Source: Mangrovibacter plantisponsor
GTDB lineage: Bacteria > Pseudomonadota > Gammaproteobacteria > Enterobacterales > Enterobacteriaceae
NCBI RefSeq assembly: GCF_003182475.1
Contig: NZ_QGTS01000002.1
Location: 124,001 to 188,000 of the forward strand
Reading direction: 5' to 3'
DNA: 64,000 bases
Shown: positions 19,301-27,315 of the stretch, piece by piece
Numbering within the stretch: the stretch's first letter is position 1
Layout: each line of letters opens with the position of its first letter
Position numbers and translations under genes: made by a program
The notes under the pieces: generated by a model
Seen by the model: only the letters and a program-made list of their open reading frames with translations
Databases searched by the model: none
What the model was told of the DNA's origin: nothing

Positions 19301-19682
19301 CCAGTTTCAGCCAGTCTGGCAGGGATTCAAGGGGGTAATCATTGGGCAGTAAATATTTTAGTAATAATGCACCGGTTACCGCTTCAGCCAGGTTGATTAC
19401 CGGAAACATAAAATTCAGTTGATCATGAGACAGCAGCAACATGGATGCGCACACACTACCCACAATACATGCCACGGCAGGGGCAGCCCACTGGCGCACG
19501 GGAAAGCGCCAGAAAGCACACATCATAATCGCGCTGGGAAACCACACCGGCGCAAGGTGTGTTGAGGAAAAGAGCAGTTCAAGGGAGAAGGCGGTAAACA
19601 GAAAACTGACAATCCCCAGTCCCAAAAACTGGTTAAGCTTAGATGTCAGGAATCCCCGGGGATGATTATTATTTTTTGTCAT
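16350..19682 (-). CDS. dgcE: Membrane diguanylate cyclase DgcE (YegE)
   Basis: Inner-membrane c-di-GMP synthase, 1110 residues from the chosen start (1105 in E. coli). Domain order: an N-terminal MASE1 membrane domain with 8–10 helices (about 20–300), three PAS domains with PAC segments (about 305–670), a GGDEF domain with intact GGDEF near residue 760 and LVFIDLDRFKAVND upstream, then a C-terminal EAL-like domain lacking an EAL triad. It should therefore act as a cyclase, not a phosphodiesterase. In E. coli DgcE feeds curli/cellulose control. The ATG at 19682 (MTKNNNH) matches the E. coli N-terminal length; a GTG 16 codons upstream is possible. Confidence 0.93.
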   Translation of the reverse strand: MTKNNNHPRGFLTSKLNQFLGLGIVSFLFTAFSLELLFSSTHLAPVWFPSAIMMCAFWRFPVRQWAAPAVACIVGSVCASMLLLSHDQLNFMFPVINLAEAVTGALLLKYLLPNDYPLESLPDWLKLVVASAVVPPVLGGLLVLLATSPHEPLNVFFVWVVSEAIGCLAIVPIGLQFSPQSLRRLLKTRSFLETLATMAATLLLSYLALRFLPWPFTFVIVFLMWSAIRLPQVAAFAVALVSIMGISLMFALGHTPAALITGSEINTHAPWLPFLLLLLPAHIMTMVMHSFREERKNITASETRFRNAMEHSAIGMALVGVDGRWLQVNKALCKFLGYTHDQLRNLTFQQITFPEDLHTDLQYMDKLLSGEINSYSMEKRYYNSKGNIVWALLAVSVVRDANNTPLYVIAQVEDINDLKHSEWMNKRLMERITLANEAGGIGIWEWDMLNDQISWDKRMFELYGVPGHLKPSFQLWMDCLVEDDQPVVKTEVTDALRRKEPFKVEYRIQVQEETRHIRTLANRVLNKQGNVERYLGISMDMTEVKQLHDALYQEKERLHITLDAIGEAVICTDVDMRITFMNPVAEKMSGWPQEQAFGQYILSVLHITFGENGPVMENIYSGDATRSAMEQDVILHSRTGDSFDIHYSITPLSTLDGESIGTVLVIHDVTESRKMLRQLTYSASHDGLTHLANRASFENHLKRLLASAVENRQQHALVFIDLDRFKAVNDTAGHAAGDSLLRELSTLMLSLLRNNDFLARLGGDEFALLLPNCSVESARHIAEHITSMINDYHFIWEEQTYRIGASAGITIIDEHNYDANEVLSQADIACYASKNSGRGRVSVFEAKKHTNQRKKNQLSAEEQQAIIAHNPVLITARPVASPRIPESCSFYLLGVQLWNNAGDMIEENHFRAALSSTDLHKALDLRMIELFFKEHARRVIVKGFTVALSLSVAGLNSGTVVETLVRLLRETRFPPARLMVIVENQVVGRIDGLVRQGLEQLVDAGCVLALSQVGDDLDIFNQIPRHLFKAILLEQSLVQHVHENLMDEMMVTIIQGHAQRLKLQTIGGPVAQAITMDTLSGIGMDLIFGDSIGPQQPLEVLLNGSYFAIN

Positions 19683-20006
19683 TACCACGCAATCCGCACC
19701 AACTGCTTCAGAAAGACCCGGCCAGAACACCGAAATAGTAAGAAATCATGCTAGTACAAACTGTTACTGATTCCTATGCAAGTAATAAACATTAGAATGT
19801 TTCAAGCACAAAATATACACGCAGACAGGCAAAATAGGCAGGGTCCTGTTAATTATTCTCGATAAGTCCCGCATTCTGCATACTTTTCGTTCACTGATAA
19901 AGCGGGTGACTGGCATCAGCCAGGGGAAATCCCTATAATTGGCGCGTTTGCGGCACTGTGCCGCGTTTCCCTTCCTTCATTTTTCTGTAATCAGGTCGTT
20001 AATTTT
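19683..20006. other. Divergent intergenic region dgcE / udk
   Basis: A 324-bp gap between divergent genes. The udk side holds a sigma-70 promoter candidate and a short hairpin (see separate entries). The dgcE half is AT-rich and shows no site I can name. Confidence 0.5.
19910..19939 (+). promoter_or_regulatory. Probable sigma-70 promoter of udk
   Basis: A consensus -10 TATAAT at 19934–19939 lies 18 bp downstream of a -35-like CTGGCA at 19910–19915. It would start transcription about 60 bp upstream of udk. The expected leader contains a 6-bp hairpin GCGGCA/TGCCGC (19950–19964). Confidence 0.6.
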
Positions 20007-20648
20007 ATGACTGACAAGTCTCATCAGTGCGTCATCATCGGGATTGCCGGTGCATCGGCTTCAGGTAAAAGCCTTATTGCCAGTACTCTCTATCGTGAGT
20101 TGCGCGATCAGGTAGGTGATGAACACATTGGTGTCATTCCGGAAGACTGCTACTACAAAGATCAAAGCCATCTCTCGATGGAAGATCGCGTAAAAACAAA
20201 TTATGACCACCCCAGCGCAATGGACCACAGCCTGCTGTTCCAGCATTTGCAAATGCTCAAGCAAGGCAAACCCATTGAGCTTCCGGTATACAGCTACGTT
20301 GAGCATACCCGGATGGTGGAAACTGTGCATATCGAGCCAAAGAAAGTCATCATTCTGGAAGGGATCCTGTTGTTGACAGATGCACGGTTACGCCAGGAAA
20401 TGAATTTTTCCATTTTTGTCGATACACCGCTGGATATTTGCCTGATGCGCCGTATTAAGCGCGATGTGAATGAGCGCGGGCGTTCTATGGATTCCGTGAT
20501 GGCACAGTACCAGAAAACGGTGCGCCCCATGTTTTTGCAGTTTATTGACCCGTCCAAACAATATGCCGACATTATTGTTCCGCGTGGGGGGAAAAACCGC
20601 ATCGCGATTGATATTCTCAAGGCAAAAATCAGCCAGTTCTTTGAATAA
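20007..20648 (+). CDS. udk: Uridine kinase
   Basis: Phosphorylates uridine and cytidine to UMP and CMP in pyrimidine salvage. It has 213 residues, identical in length to E. coli Udk. The P-loop is GASASGKS (residues 15–22), followed by the [11 protein letters not shown] nucleoside-binding segment and [13 protein letters not shown] of the lid. It is first of udk-dcd-asmA, with dcd 140 bp downstream. Confidence 0.97.
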   Translation: MTDKSHQCVIIGIAGASASGKSLIASTLYRELRDQVGDEHIGVIPEDCYYKDQSHLSMEDRVKTNYDHPSAMDHSLLFQHLQMLKQGKPIELPVYSYVEHTRMVETVHIEPKKVIILEGILLLTDARLRQEMNFSIFVDTPLDICLMRRIKRDVNERGRSMDSVMAQYQKTVRPMFLQFIDPSKQYADIIVPRGGKNRIAIDILKAKISQFFE

Positions 20649-20788
20649 ACCTTCAGGTTTGCATGGGGTGTGCAGTGCCTCTGCCTGGCACTGGGTATTT
20701 ACTCTGGTTAATTCGGGTTACAGTAGGTGAACTCACCTGCGGCCTGAATGGCCGGGGGGCAGCAAAAAAGCGCGAAAGGAGAATGACC

Positions 20789-21370
20789 ATGCGTCTTTGC
20801 GATCGTGATATTGAAATCTGGCTCGACGAAGGTCGTCTGGCCATTACGCCACGTCCACCGGTTGAACGTATTAATGGCGCAACAGTCGATGTGCGCCTGG
20901 GGAATAAATTCCGCACGTTCCGTGGGCATACGGCAGCATTTATAGACCTGAGCGGCCCGAAACAGGAAGTCAGTGCCGCGCTGGACCGGGTCATGAGCGA
21001 TGAAATTGTGCTGGGTGAAGAGGAAGCGTTTTTCCTGCATCCTGGTGAACTGGCGCTGGCTGTTACGCTGGAGTCTGTCACCTTACCGGCAGATTTAGTT
21101 GGCTGGCTTGATGGCCGTTCATCTTTGGCGCGCCTTGGGCTGATGGTGCACGTTACGGCACACCGTATTGATCCCGGCTGGCAAGGGTGTATTGTGCTGG
21201 AGTTCTATAATTCCGGTAAATTGCCCCTGGCGTTGCGCCCGGGAATGCTGATTGGCGCGTTAAGTTTTGAACCGCTTTCCGGCCCGGCAGCCCGGCCTTA
21301 TAACCGCCGCCAGGATGCCAAGTATCGCGACCAGCAAGGTGCGGTCGCCAGCCGAATCGATAAAGACTGA
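20789..21370 (+). CDS. dcd: dCTP deaminase
   Basis: Deaminates dCTP to dUTP, the main enteric route to dUTP and hence dTMP. It has 193 residues, as in E. coli. The [10 protein letters not shown] motif (108–117), HRIDPGW and the catalytic E138 (CIVLEFYN) are all present. The ATG at 20789 was chosen because it follows AAAGGAGA and matches the E. coli start; the frame is open 42 codons further upstream without similarity. Confidence 0.97.
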   Translation: MRLCDRDIEIWLDEGRLAITPRPPVERINGATVDVRLGNKFRTFRGHTAAFIDLSGPKQEVSAALDRVMSDEIVLGEEEAFFLHPGELALAVTLESVTLPADLVGWLDGRSSLARLGLMVHVTAHRIDPGWQGCIVLEFYNSGKLPLALRPGMLIGALSFEPLSGPAARPYNRRQDAKYRDQQGAVASRIDKD

Positions 21371-21422
21371 TACGTGCGTGCTCCCGGGGGAGTAAACGCC
21401 CGGGGGAACGAATGAGGGTAGC

Positions 21423-23288
21423 ATGAGACGTTTTTTAACAACGTTGATGATTTTGCTGGTTGTGATTGTGGCTGGCCTGTCGGCTTTGGTGCTGCTGGTT
21501 AACCCTAATGACTTTCGGGCGTATATGGTCCACCAGGTTGAGGAACGCAGTGGCTACCAGCTTTCACTCAACGGGCCTTTGCGCTGGCATGTCTGGCCGC
21601 AGCTCAGCATTTTATCTGGCCGAATCTCGCTGAAAGCGCCGGGTGCCTCTGCACCGGTGGTAACAGCCGATAACATGCGGCTGGATGTCGGCCTGTTGCC
21701 GTTGTTGTCTCACCGGCTTGATGTCCGGCAAATTATGTTGAAAGGCGCAGTGGTTCAGGTAACCCCCGATACCGCTGCCCGCGCGCCACAGGGTGCCCCG
21801 GTGGCACCACAAGGCCCCGCTGAATCCGGCGGCACTGGCCAGAACTGGGTGCTGAGCCTGGCAAAACTGAAACTGGCAGACAGCCTGCTGGTTTTCCAGC
21901 CGCAGGACAAAAACAGCAGCCCGGTAACCGTGCGGGACTTACAACTGAATATGTCGGTCGACAGCGCCCTGCGTACTGCCAGTGTGTCGCTCTCCAGCCG
22001 GATTAACCGCGACCAGCGCGATCTGTCAGTTTCTCTGGAAAGCACGCTTGATGTACAAAACCTGCCCCGCAGCTTCAGCGCCAAAATTACCCAACTTGAT
22101 TACCAGCTCACGGGTGCCGATCTGCCTGCTAAAGGGGTTAGCGGCCAGGGAACCCTGGACATTGGCTGGCAGGGGTTGCCTGAGCAGGTGTCGGTATCCG
22201 GGCTGAAACTGACGGCAAACAATAGCGAAGTGGATGGCGGGCTGACCCTGGCAATGGGGAAAAAACCGGATATTCGCAGCCAACTGCATTTTGCCCGCCT
22301 GAACCTGGATGAACTGATAGGCGAGCCTGATACCGAAGAAACGCCCACGTCTGCGCAAAACAGCAATCCAGCAGGGCAGGTGGTGTTACCACGCCCGGTT
22401 ATTGCCGGAGATACGGTTGACGGGCCATTCACCAGTTTGTGGAATTTTGATGCCCACTTCAGGCTGTCTGCAGATTCAGTACGCTGGCGCGGGCTGGATT
22501 TCACCAATGTCGTCGCAGATATGGAAAACCAGCATGGCGTGCTGGCGGTAAACCAGCTTACAGGCAAATTAGGGCAGGGGACGCTGTCTTTCCCGGGAAC
22601 CGTGGATGCCCGGAAAAATGTCGCGAATCTGACATTCAACCCGGTTATCAACAACGTGGAAATTGGCCCGGTGCTCTCTGCATTCGACTACCCCATTGCT
22701 CTGGAAGGGGCGATTTCCCTGCACGGGCGTTTTTCCGGCCACCAACTGGATGCCGAAGCATTTCGCCACAACTGGCAGGGGGAAGGGGCACTCTCCATGA
22801 CACATAGCCGCCTGTTAGGGCTGAACTTCCAGCGCCTGGTAACCCAGGCTTTTGCCCGGGCAGACAGCCGTATCCAGGAAAGCAGTGATAACGGCAATAG
22901 TGATAACACACTTCTGGCTGACTTCAGTGCCGACCTGGCGTTAGACAGCGGCACACTGGATTTAAGCAATATCCAGGGTTCGTCCGCCGTCATGAATATT
23001 TCCGGGAACAGCAGTATGGATCTGGTAAAAGAAGCGTCTGACGCCAATTTTATGATTCGTATTACCGGGGGCTGGAAAGGTGACAGCAAACTGACGCAAA
23101 CCCTGAGCCAGACAGCCATTCCGCTGCGCATTTATGGCCCGTGGCAGTCAATGAATTACTCACTTGATGTTAACCAGGTATTGCGTAACCAGTTGCAAAA
23201 CGAAGCGCGTGACCGGTTAAAAGTCTGGGCTGAGCGTAACAAAGAGAGCAGTAAAGCGCAGGACCTGAAAAAACTGCTGGATAAATAA
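21423..23288 (+). CDS. asmA: AsmA family outer-membrane assembly/lipid transport protein
   Basis: Large periplasmic protein anchored by one N-terminal membrane helix (about 4–28). It belongs to the AsmA/TamB-like family now linked to phospholipid transport and outer-membrane homeostasis. It has 621 residues. After the anchor comes the conserved NPNDFRAYMVHQVEERSGY region, then long beta-rich repeats and the C-terminal AsmA domain with LGLNFQRLVTQAFARAD. The start is preceded by GAGGG. It sits in the conserved udk-dcd-asmA order. Confidence 0.93.
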   Translation: MRRFLTTLMILLVVIVAGLSALVLLVNPNDFRAYMVHQVEERSGYQLSLNGPLRWHVWPQLSILSGRISLKAPGASAPVVTADNMRLDVGLLPLLSHRLDVRQIMLKGAVVQVTPDTAARAPQGAPVAPQGPAESGGTGQNWVLSLAKLKLADSLLVFQPQDKNSSPVTVRDLQLNMSVDSALRTASVSLSSRINRDQRDLSVSLESTLDVQNLPRSFSAKITQLDYQLTGADLPAKGVSGQGTLDIGWQGLPEQVSVSGLKLTANNSEVDGGLTLAMGKKPDIRSQLHFARLNLDELIGEPDTEETPTSAQNSNPAGQVVLPRPVIAGDTVDGPFTSLWNFDAHFRLSADSVRWRGLDFTNVVADMENQHGVLAVNQLTGKLGQGTLSFPGTVDARKNVANLTFNPVINNVEIGPVLSAFDYPIALEGAISLHGRFSGHQLDAEAFRHNWQGEGALSMTHSRLLGLNFQRLVTQAFARADSRIQESSDNGNSDNTLLADFSADLALDSGTLDLSNIQGSSAVMNISGNSSMDLVKEASDANFMIRITGGWKGDSKLTQTLSQTAIPLRIYGPWQSMNYSLDVNQVLRNQLQNEARDRLKVWAERNKESSKAQDLKKLLDK

Positions 23289-23296
23289 TAGTGTTT

Positions 23297-23325
23297 CGCC
23301 CCGCACGATTACGGCGGGGCGTTAA
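23297..23325 (+). terminator. Hairpin terminator between asmA and yegH
   Basis: An 8-bp GC-rich stem CGCCCCGC/GCGGGGCG (23297–23304 with 23314–23321) follows asmA by 8 bases. The trailing TTAACTTTG is only moderately T-rich. It lies between two convergent genes. Confidence 0.6.
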
Positions 23326-23446
23326 CTTTGTTATTTCTGGCGAATCAATTTTCGGTTTTAACCGTGGGTTGCGGCGTTGCCTGAGGCACACTGTATCTTA
23401 CATTACACTACGTTTTGTGAACCCCTCTCGTAACTACACTTCCTGG

Positions 23447-25024
23447 CTACACTTCATATTCCGGTGATTCGTCTGGCTGCACTGCCACAACATGCACCCG
23501 CTCCACACGGTGGTGGGTAACCTGCAGCGTGGTAAATACCACATTCCCCAGGCGCACAACTTCCCCGGCAACAGGAATGTGCTGTAGTTCGTCCATCAGC
23601 AAACCAGAAACTGTCTGGTAATCACGTTTTTCTTCCAGCGGCAGGTCTGGCAGGTAGTGGACCAGGTCATCCAGAGGCATATGGCCGTTAACTGTCAGGC
23701 TGCCATCCGGGTGGCGTTCAATATCATGGCGGGCATCAACATCTTCTGCCTCGTTGGGCAGGTCACCGGCAATGGTTTCCATCACATCGCTTAAAGTCAC
23801 CACGCCTTCCACGGAACCAAATTCATCCACTACAAACGCGAAATGGGTGCGTGCTGAACGGAATTGCTCCAGCGCACTTAATAACGCCAGGGTTTCCGGG
23901 AACACCAGAGGCTGGCGCACCAGTGCCTGAATATCCAGCGGATGCCCACTGAAGCTCTGGTTAAGCAAGTCAATAACATGCACAACACCGATAATCTCAT
24001 CGTCCCCTGAACTGACCACCAGGCGGGTATGCTGGTTCTTCAGCAACCTGTCGCGCACAGCATGCTCCGCTTCATTGACATCCAGCAGGTCAATATCATG
24101 GCGGGAAGTCATAATGCTCGATACGCTGCGGTGGTTTAAATTCAGCACCCGGGAAATCATCATTTGTTCCTGCGGGTTAAATACAGGTACCGGAACATCC
24201 TCGCTCAGCGCTGCCGCTTCTTCATCCAGCACTTCATCGGTTTTACGCCCGCGTAGCAGGCGCATTACTGCCTCAGCGGTGCGCTGGCGCAGTGAGTGGT
24301 TGGCCTGCAAAAAGCGCCGCCGGTTAAACCATGCTATCTGGTTAAAAATCTCAATCAGCACAGAGAAACCAATTGCGGCATACAGGTAGCCTTTCGGGAT
24401 CAGGAAGCCAAACCCTTCGGCCACCAGGCTGAAGCCAATCATCAGCAGAAAACTCAGGCAGAGGATAACAATAGTGGGGTGCTGGTTCACAAAGGCGGTG
24501 AGTGGCCGGCTTGCCAGCATCATCAGCGTAATGGCGATGACCACTGCGGCCATCATAACCCCCAGCTCATTGACCATGCCCACTGCCGTAATCACTGAAT
24601 CCAGAGAGAACACCGCATCCAGCACAACAATTTGTGTCACCACGGCCCAGAAAAAAGCACCACGCCGGTGGGTATCTGCGTCGCTCTCTTTTCCTTCCAG
24701 CCGTGCATTCAGCTCTGTGGTGGCTTTAAACAACAGGAACAGGCCGCCTGCCAGCATTATCAAATCGCGTGCGCTGAAGCTGAATGCCTGCCAGGTGAAC
24801 AATGGCCGGGTCAGCGTGACCAGCCAGGAGAGCGAAGCCAGTAACACCAGGCGCATCAGCATGGCGAAAAACAGGCCAGTGATTCGCGCCCGGTTGCGTT
24901 GCCGGGGTGGGAGCCGTTCGGCCAGAATCGCGATAAACACCAGGTTATCAATGCCCAACACCAGCTCAAGCACCACCAGTGTCACCAGTCCGGCCCAGAT
25001 TGAAGGGTCTGCCAACCATTCCAT
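23447..25024 (-). CDS. yegH: TerC / CBS / CorC-domain inner-membrane protein YegH
   Basis: Inner-membrane protein of 525 residues (527 in E. coli). The N-terminal half is a TerC-like domain of about seven helices with the acidic motifs ELVLGIDN and [11 protein letters not shown], typical of possible metal-ion exporters. This is followed by two CBS domains (about 305–425, with [10 protein letters not shown]) and a C-terminal CorC/HlyC domain of about 80 residues. Function is not firmly established; a role in metal or ion transport is inferred from domains. It converges with asmA and is divergent from wza, as in E. coli. Confidence 0.88.
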   Translation of the reverse strand: MEWLADPSIWAGLVTLVVLELVLGIDNLVFIAILAERLPPRQRNRARITGLFFAMLMRLVLLASLSWLVTLTRPLFTWQAFSFSARDLIMLAGGLFLLFKATTELNARLEGKESDADTHRRGAFFWAVVTQIVVLDAVFSLDSVITAVGMVNELGVMMAAVVIAITLMMLASRPLTAFVNQHPTIVILCLSFLLMIGFSLVAEGFGFLIPKGYLYAAIGFSVLIEIFNQIAWFNRRRFLQANHSLRQRTAEAVMRLLRGRKTDEVLDEEAAALSEDVPVPVFNPQEQMMISRVLNLNHRSVSSIMTSRHDIDLLDVNEAEHAVRDRLLKNQHTRLVVSSGDDEIIGVVHVIDLLNQSFSGHPLDIQALVRQPLVFPETLALLSALEQFRSARTHFAFVVDEFGSVEGVVTLSDVMETIAGDLPNEAEDVDARHDIERHPDGSLTVNGHMPLDDLVHYLPDLPLEEKRDYQTVSGLLMDELQHIPVAGEVVRLGNVVFTTLQVTHHRVERVHVVAVQPDESPEYEV

Positions 25025-25307
25025 AATCAGTTAATTACCCCAATGTGTTGTTTCTTTCGGAATCATGGAGAAAGCTTGCCAAAAAATCAATCAATGACTG
25101 AGATTTGTCTTAATAACAAATATGCAGGTGAATGAATTTATTGGAGATGAGTATTTAGCTTCACAATCTGATATTAATACTGATTGAATATATTTTAGGA
25201 ATAATGCCATATAGATATCACCTTGACTGGTTGATTTCTGGATAAATATTGCTCTTATTATTTGCTGTCAATATGAAGAAAATCCTAAAAATCAAAATAT
25301 GAGTGCT

Positions 25308-25321
25308 TAATATTATTCTTA
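25308..25321 (+). promoter_or_regulatory. RcsAB box candidate of the colanic acid operon
   Basis: TAATATTATTCTTA matches the RcsAB consensus TAAGAATATTCCTA at 11 of 14 positions, including both outer TA..TA ends. It lies about 420 bp upstream of wza and 190 bp upstream of the ops element, the same layout as E. coli cps, where RcsA–RcsB activates colanic acid synthesis. Confidence 0.62.
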
Positions 25322-25512
25322 AAAACCACTGGTGCAGGGTATCGTACCTTGCCTGCTATTTATTTAGCTGCAACAATCCATCAGGTGTTAAATGAGTTTT
25401 GCATTAAGAACACCCAAATTAGATATTTTTAACAGATGTATGGCCGGATATTTCACTGCAGTATTTTTGTGCATCTCAGCACCGTTGCGTGCATTGCAAG
25501 GCAATGAATTTT

Positions 25513-25550
25513 CAGTAGATTGGTAACTGCAAGCCAAGGGCGGTAGCGTG
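25513..25550 (+). promoter_or_regulatory. JUMPstart with ops element, colanic acid operon
   Basis: A 38-bp JUMPstart sequence ends in the ops core GGCGGTAGCGTG at 25539–25550. In transcribed RNA/DNA this element pauses RNA polymerase and recruits RfaH, which suppresses termination over long surface-polysaccharide operons. It lies 180 bp upstream of wza. Confidence 0.9.
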
Positions 25551-25729
25551 CCTGAAGCCCCTAATATCCAATAATTATTCTGTCAATGTTCTGAGGGTGA
25601 ATAAGCAAATTTTAGGACTGATGCCAGTTATATTTTATGTATAAGCATCGCATTCTCTTTTTAAGTTAGCGGTAATGTTGCTATCAGCAGCGTTCAGGAT
25701 AATTACTCTACCATAGTGATTAATATTCA

Positions 25730-26863
25730 ATGATGATATCCAGACTAAAATTGATGCCCCTGCTGGTATCGGTGGGCCTGATGAGTGGCTGTACAGTATT
25801 TCCAGGTAGCAACATGTCTACAATGGGAAAAGATGTGATAAAACAACAGGACGCTGACTTTGATCTGGATAAGTTAGTAAACGTCTATCCATTGACGCCT
25901 CGTCTGGTTGAAGAATTACGCCCCCGCCCGGAAGTGGCTCAACCCAATGCGTCTCTTGAACAAGAAATGGCGAATTACCAGTATCGGGTTGGCCCGGGCG
26001 ACGTGCTTAACGTCACTGTATGGGATCACCCTGAACTGACCACCCCGGCAGGCCAGTACCGTAGTTCCAGCGACACCGGTAACTGGGTTGCCCCGGATGG
26101 CACGGTCTTTTATCCCTATATCGGCAAAGTTCACGTAGCAGGGAAAACCCTGAGTGAAATCCGTAGTGATATTACCGGCCGCCTTGCGAAGTACATTACT
26201 GACCCGCAGGTGGACGTTAATGTCGCTGCGTTCCGCTCGCAGAAAGTTTATGTCTCCGGCCAGGTGCTCAAATCCGGCCAACAGGCGATCACCAATGTGC
26301 CACTGACTATTCTTGATGCGGTGAATGCGGCAGGTGGCCTGACCGATATGGCCGACTGGCGCAATGTGGTACTGACCCACAACGGGCGCGAACAACGCAT
26401 TTCACTGCAGGCGCTGATGCAAAACGGCGACCTGAGCCAGAACCACTTACTGTACCCCGGCGACATTCTGTTTGTGCCACGTAACGATGACCTGAAAGTC
26501 TTCGTAATGGGCGAAGTGAAAAAACAGACCACGCTCAAAATGGACTTCAGTGGCATGACACTGACCGAAGCACTCGGCCAGGCAGAAGGTATCGACCTGA
26601 CCAGCGCCAATGCCAGTGGCATCTTCGTAATTCGTCCTATCCGTAACAGCAAGGACGGAAAAATTGCCAATATCTATCAGCTGGATATGTCTGATGCCAC
26701 ATCGCTGGTGATGGCGACAGAATTCCGCCTGCAACCTTACGACGTGGTGTATGTCACGACAGCGCCAGTGGCGCGTTGGGGTCGACTGGTTAACCAACTG
26801 GTACCGACGATAACAGGCGTTCGCTACATGATTAATGCGGCGAGTGACGTTCATAACTGGTAA
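25730..26863 (+). CDS. wza: Outer-membrane polysaccharide export lipoprotein Wza
   Basis: Octameric outer-membrane channel through which colanic acid leaves the cell. It has 377 residues (379 in E. coli). The lipoprotein signal peptide ends in the lipobox L-M-S-G with lipidated C21. The polysaccharide-export domain begins around residue 85 ([19 protein letters not shown]), followed by SLBB-type domains and a C-terminal amphipathic helix region ending in W. Two adjacent ATGs are possible starts. It is the first gene of the colanic acid operon; wzb follows after 6 bp. Confidence 0.97.
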   Translation: MMISRLKLMPLLVSVGLMSGCTVFPGSNMSTMGKDVIKQQDADFDLDKLVNVYPLTPRLVEELRPRPEVAQPNASLEQEMANYQYRVGPGDVLNVTVWDHPELTTPAGQYRSSSDTGNWVAPDGTVFYPYIGKVHVAGKTLSEIRSDITGRLAKYITDPQVDVNVAAFRSQKVYVSGQVLKSGQQAITNVPLTILDAVNAAGGLTDMADWRNVVLTHNGREQRISLQALMQNGDLSQNHLLYPGDILFVPRNDDLKVFVMGEVKKQTTLKMDFSGMTLTEALGQAEGIDLTSANASGIFVIRPIRNSKDGKIANIYQLDMSDATSLVMATEFRLQPYDVVYVTTAPVARWGRLVNQLVPTITGVRYMINAASDVHNW

Positions 26864-26869
26864 CCGCTT

Positions 26870-27313
26870 ATGTTCAATAAAATTCTAGTGGTGTGTGTGG
26901 GGAACATCTGCCGTTCCCCAACTGCGGAACGTTTACTGAAAGCGTACCAACCAGAGCTTAACGTAGATTCAGCCGGGTTAGGCGCCCTGGTCGGCAAGCA
27001 TGCTGATGCGACGGCGGCGAAAGTCGCCCGTCTGCACAACCTCTCTCTGGACGGGCACTGCGCCCGCCAGGTGTCAGGCAAAATGTGCCGCAACTACGAC
27101 CTTATCCTCACTATGGAACGCCGCCATATCGCCGCATTGTGCGAAATGGCGCCAGAAATGCGTGGCAAAGTGATGCTGTTTGGTCACTGGGACAGTGAAC
27201 GTGAAATTCCGGACCCCTGGCGCAAAAGCCAGGAGGCATTTGAAGCGGTGTATGAGCTTCTTGACCTTTCTGCCCGCAAGTGGGCGGACGCACTGACAGT
27301 TCAGCAGGGATAA
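26870..27313 (+). CDS. wzb: Low-molecular-weight protein tyrosine phosphatase Wzb
   Basis: Dephosphorylates the tyrosine-rich tail of the co-polymerase Wzc, the cycling of which is needed for colanic acid polymerisation. It has 147 residues. The active-site loop C-X5-R is C9 to R15 (CVGNICRS) and the general-acid aspartate is D115 in IPDPW. It lies between wza and wzc, 2 bp before wzc. Confidence 0.97.
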   Translation: MFNKILVVCVGNICRSPTAERLLKAYQPELNVDSAGLGALVGKHADATAAKVARLHNLSLDGHCARQVSGKMCRNYDLILTMERRHIAALCEMAPEMRGKVMLFGHWDSEREIPDPWRKSQEAFEAVYELLDLSARKWADALTVQQG

Positions 27314-27315
27314 CA

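Larger units (their letters stand above)
25025..25729. other. yegH–wza intergenic region with long colanic acid leader
   Basis: This 705-bp AT-rich non-coding stretch separates divergent yegH and wza. It holds an RcsAB-box-like palindrome near 25308 and a JUMPstart/ops element at 25513–25550. Together they imply a promoter about 400 bp upstream of wza and a long untranslated leader, as known in E. coli. I could not choose a -35/-10 pair with confidence. No ORF worth calling was seen. Confidence 0.7.
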
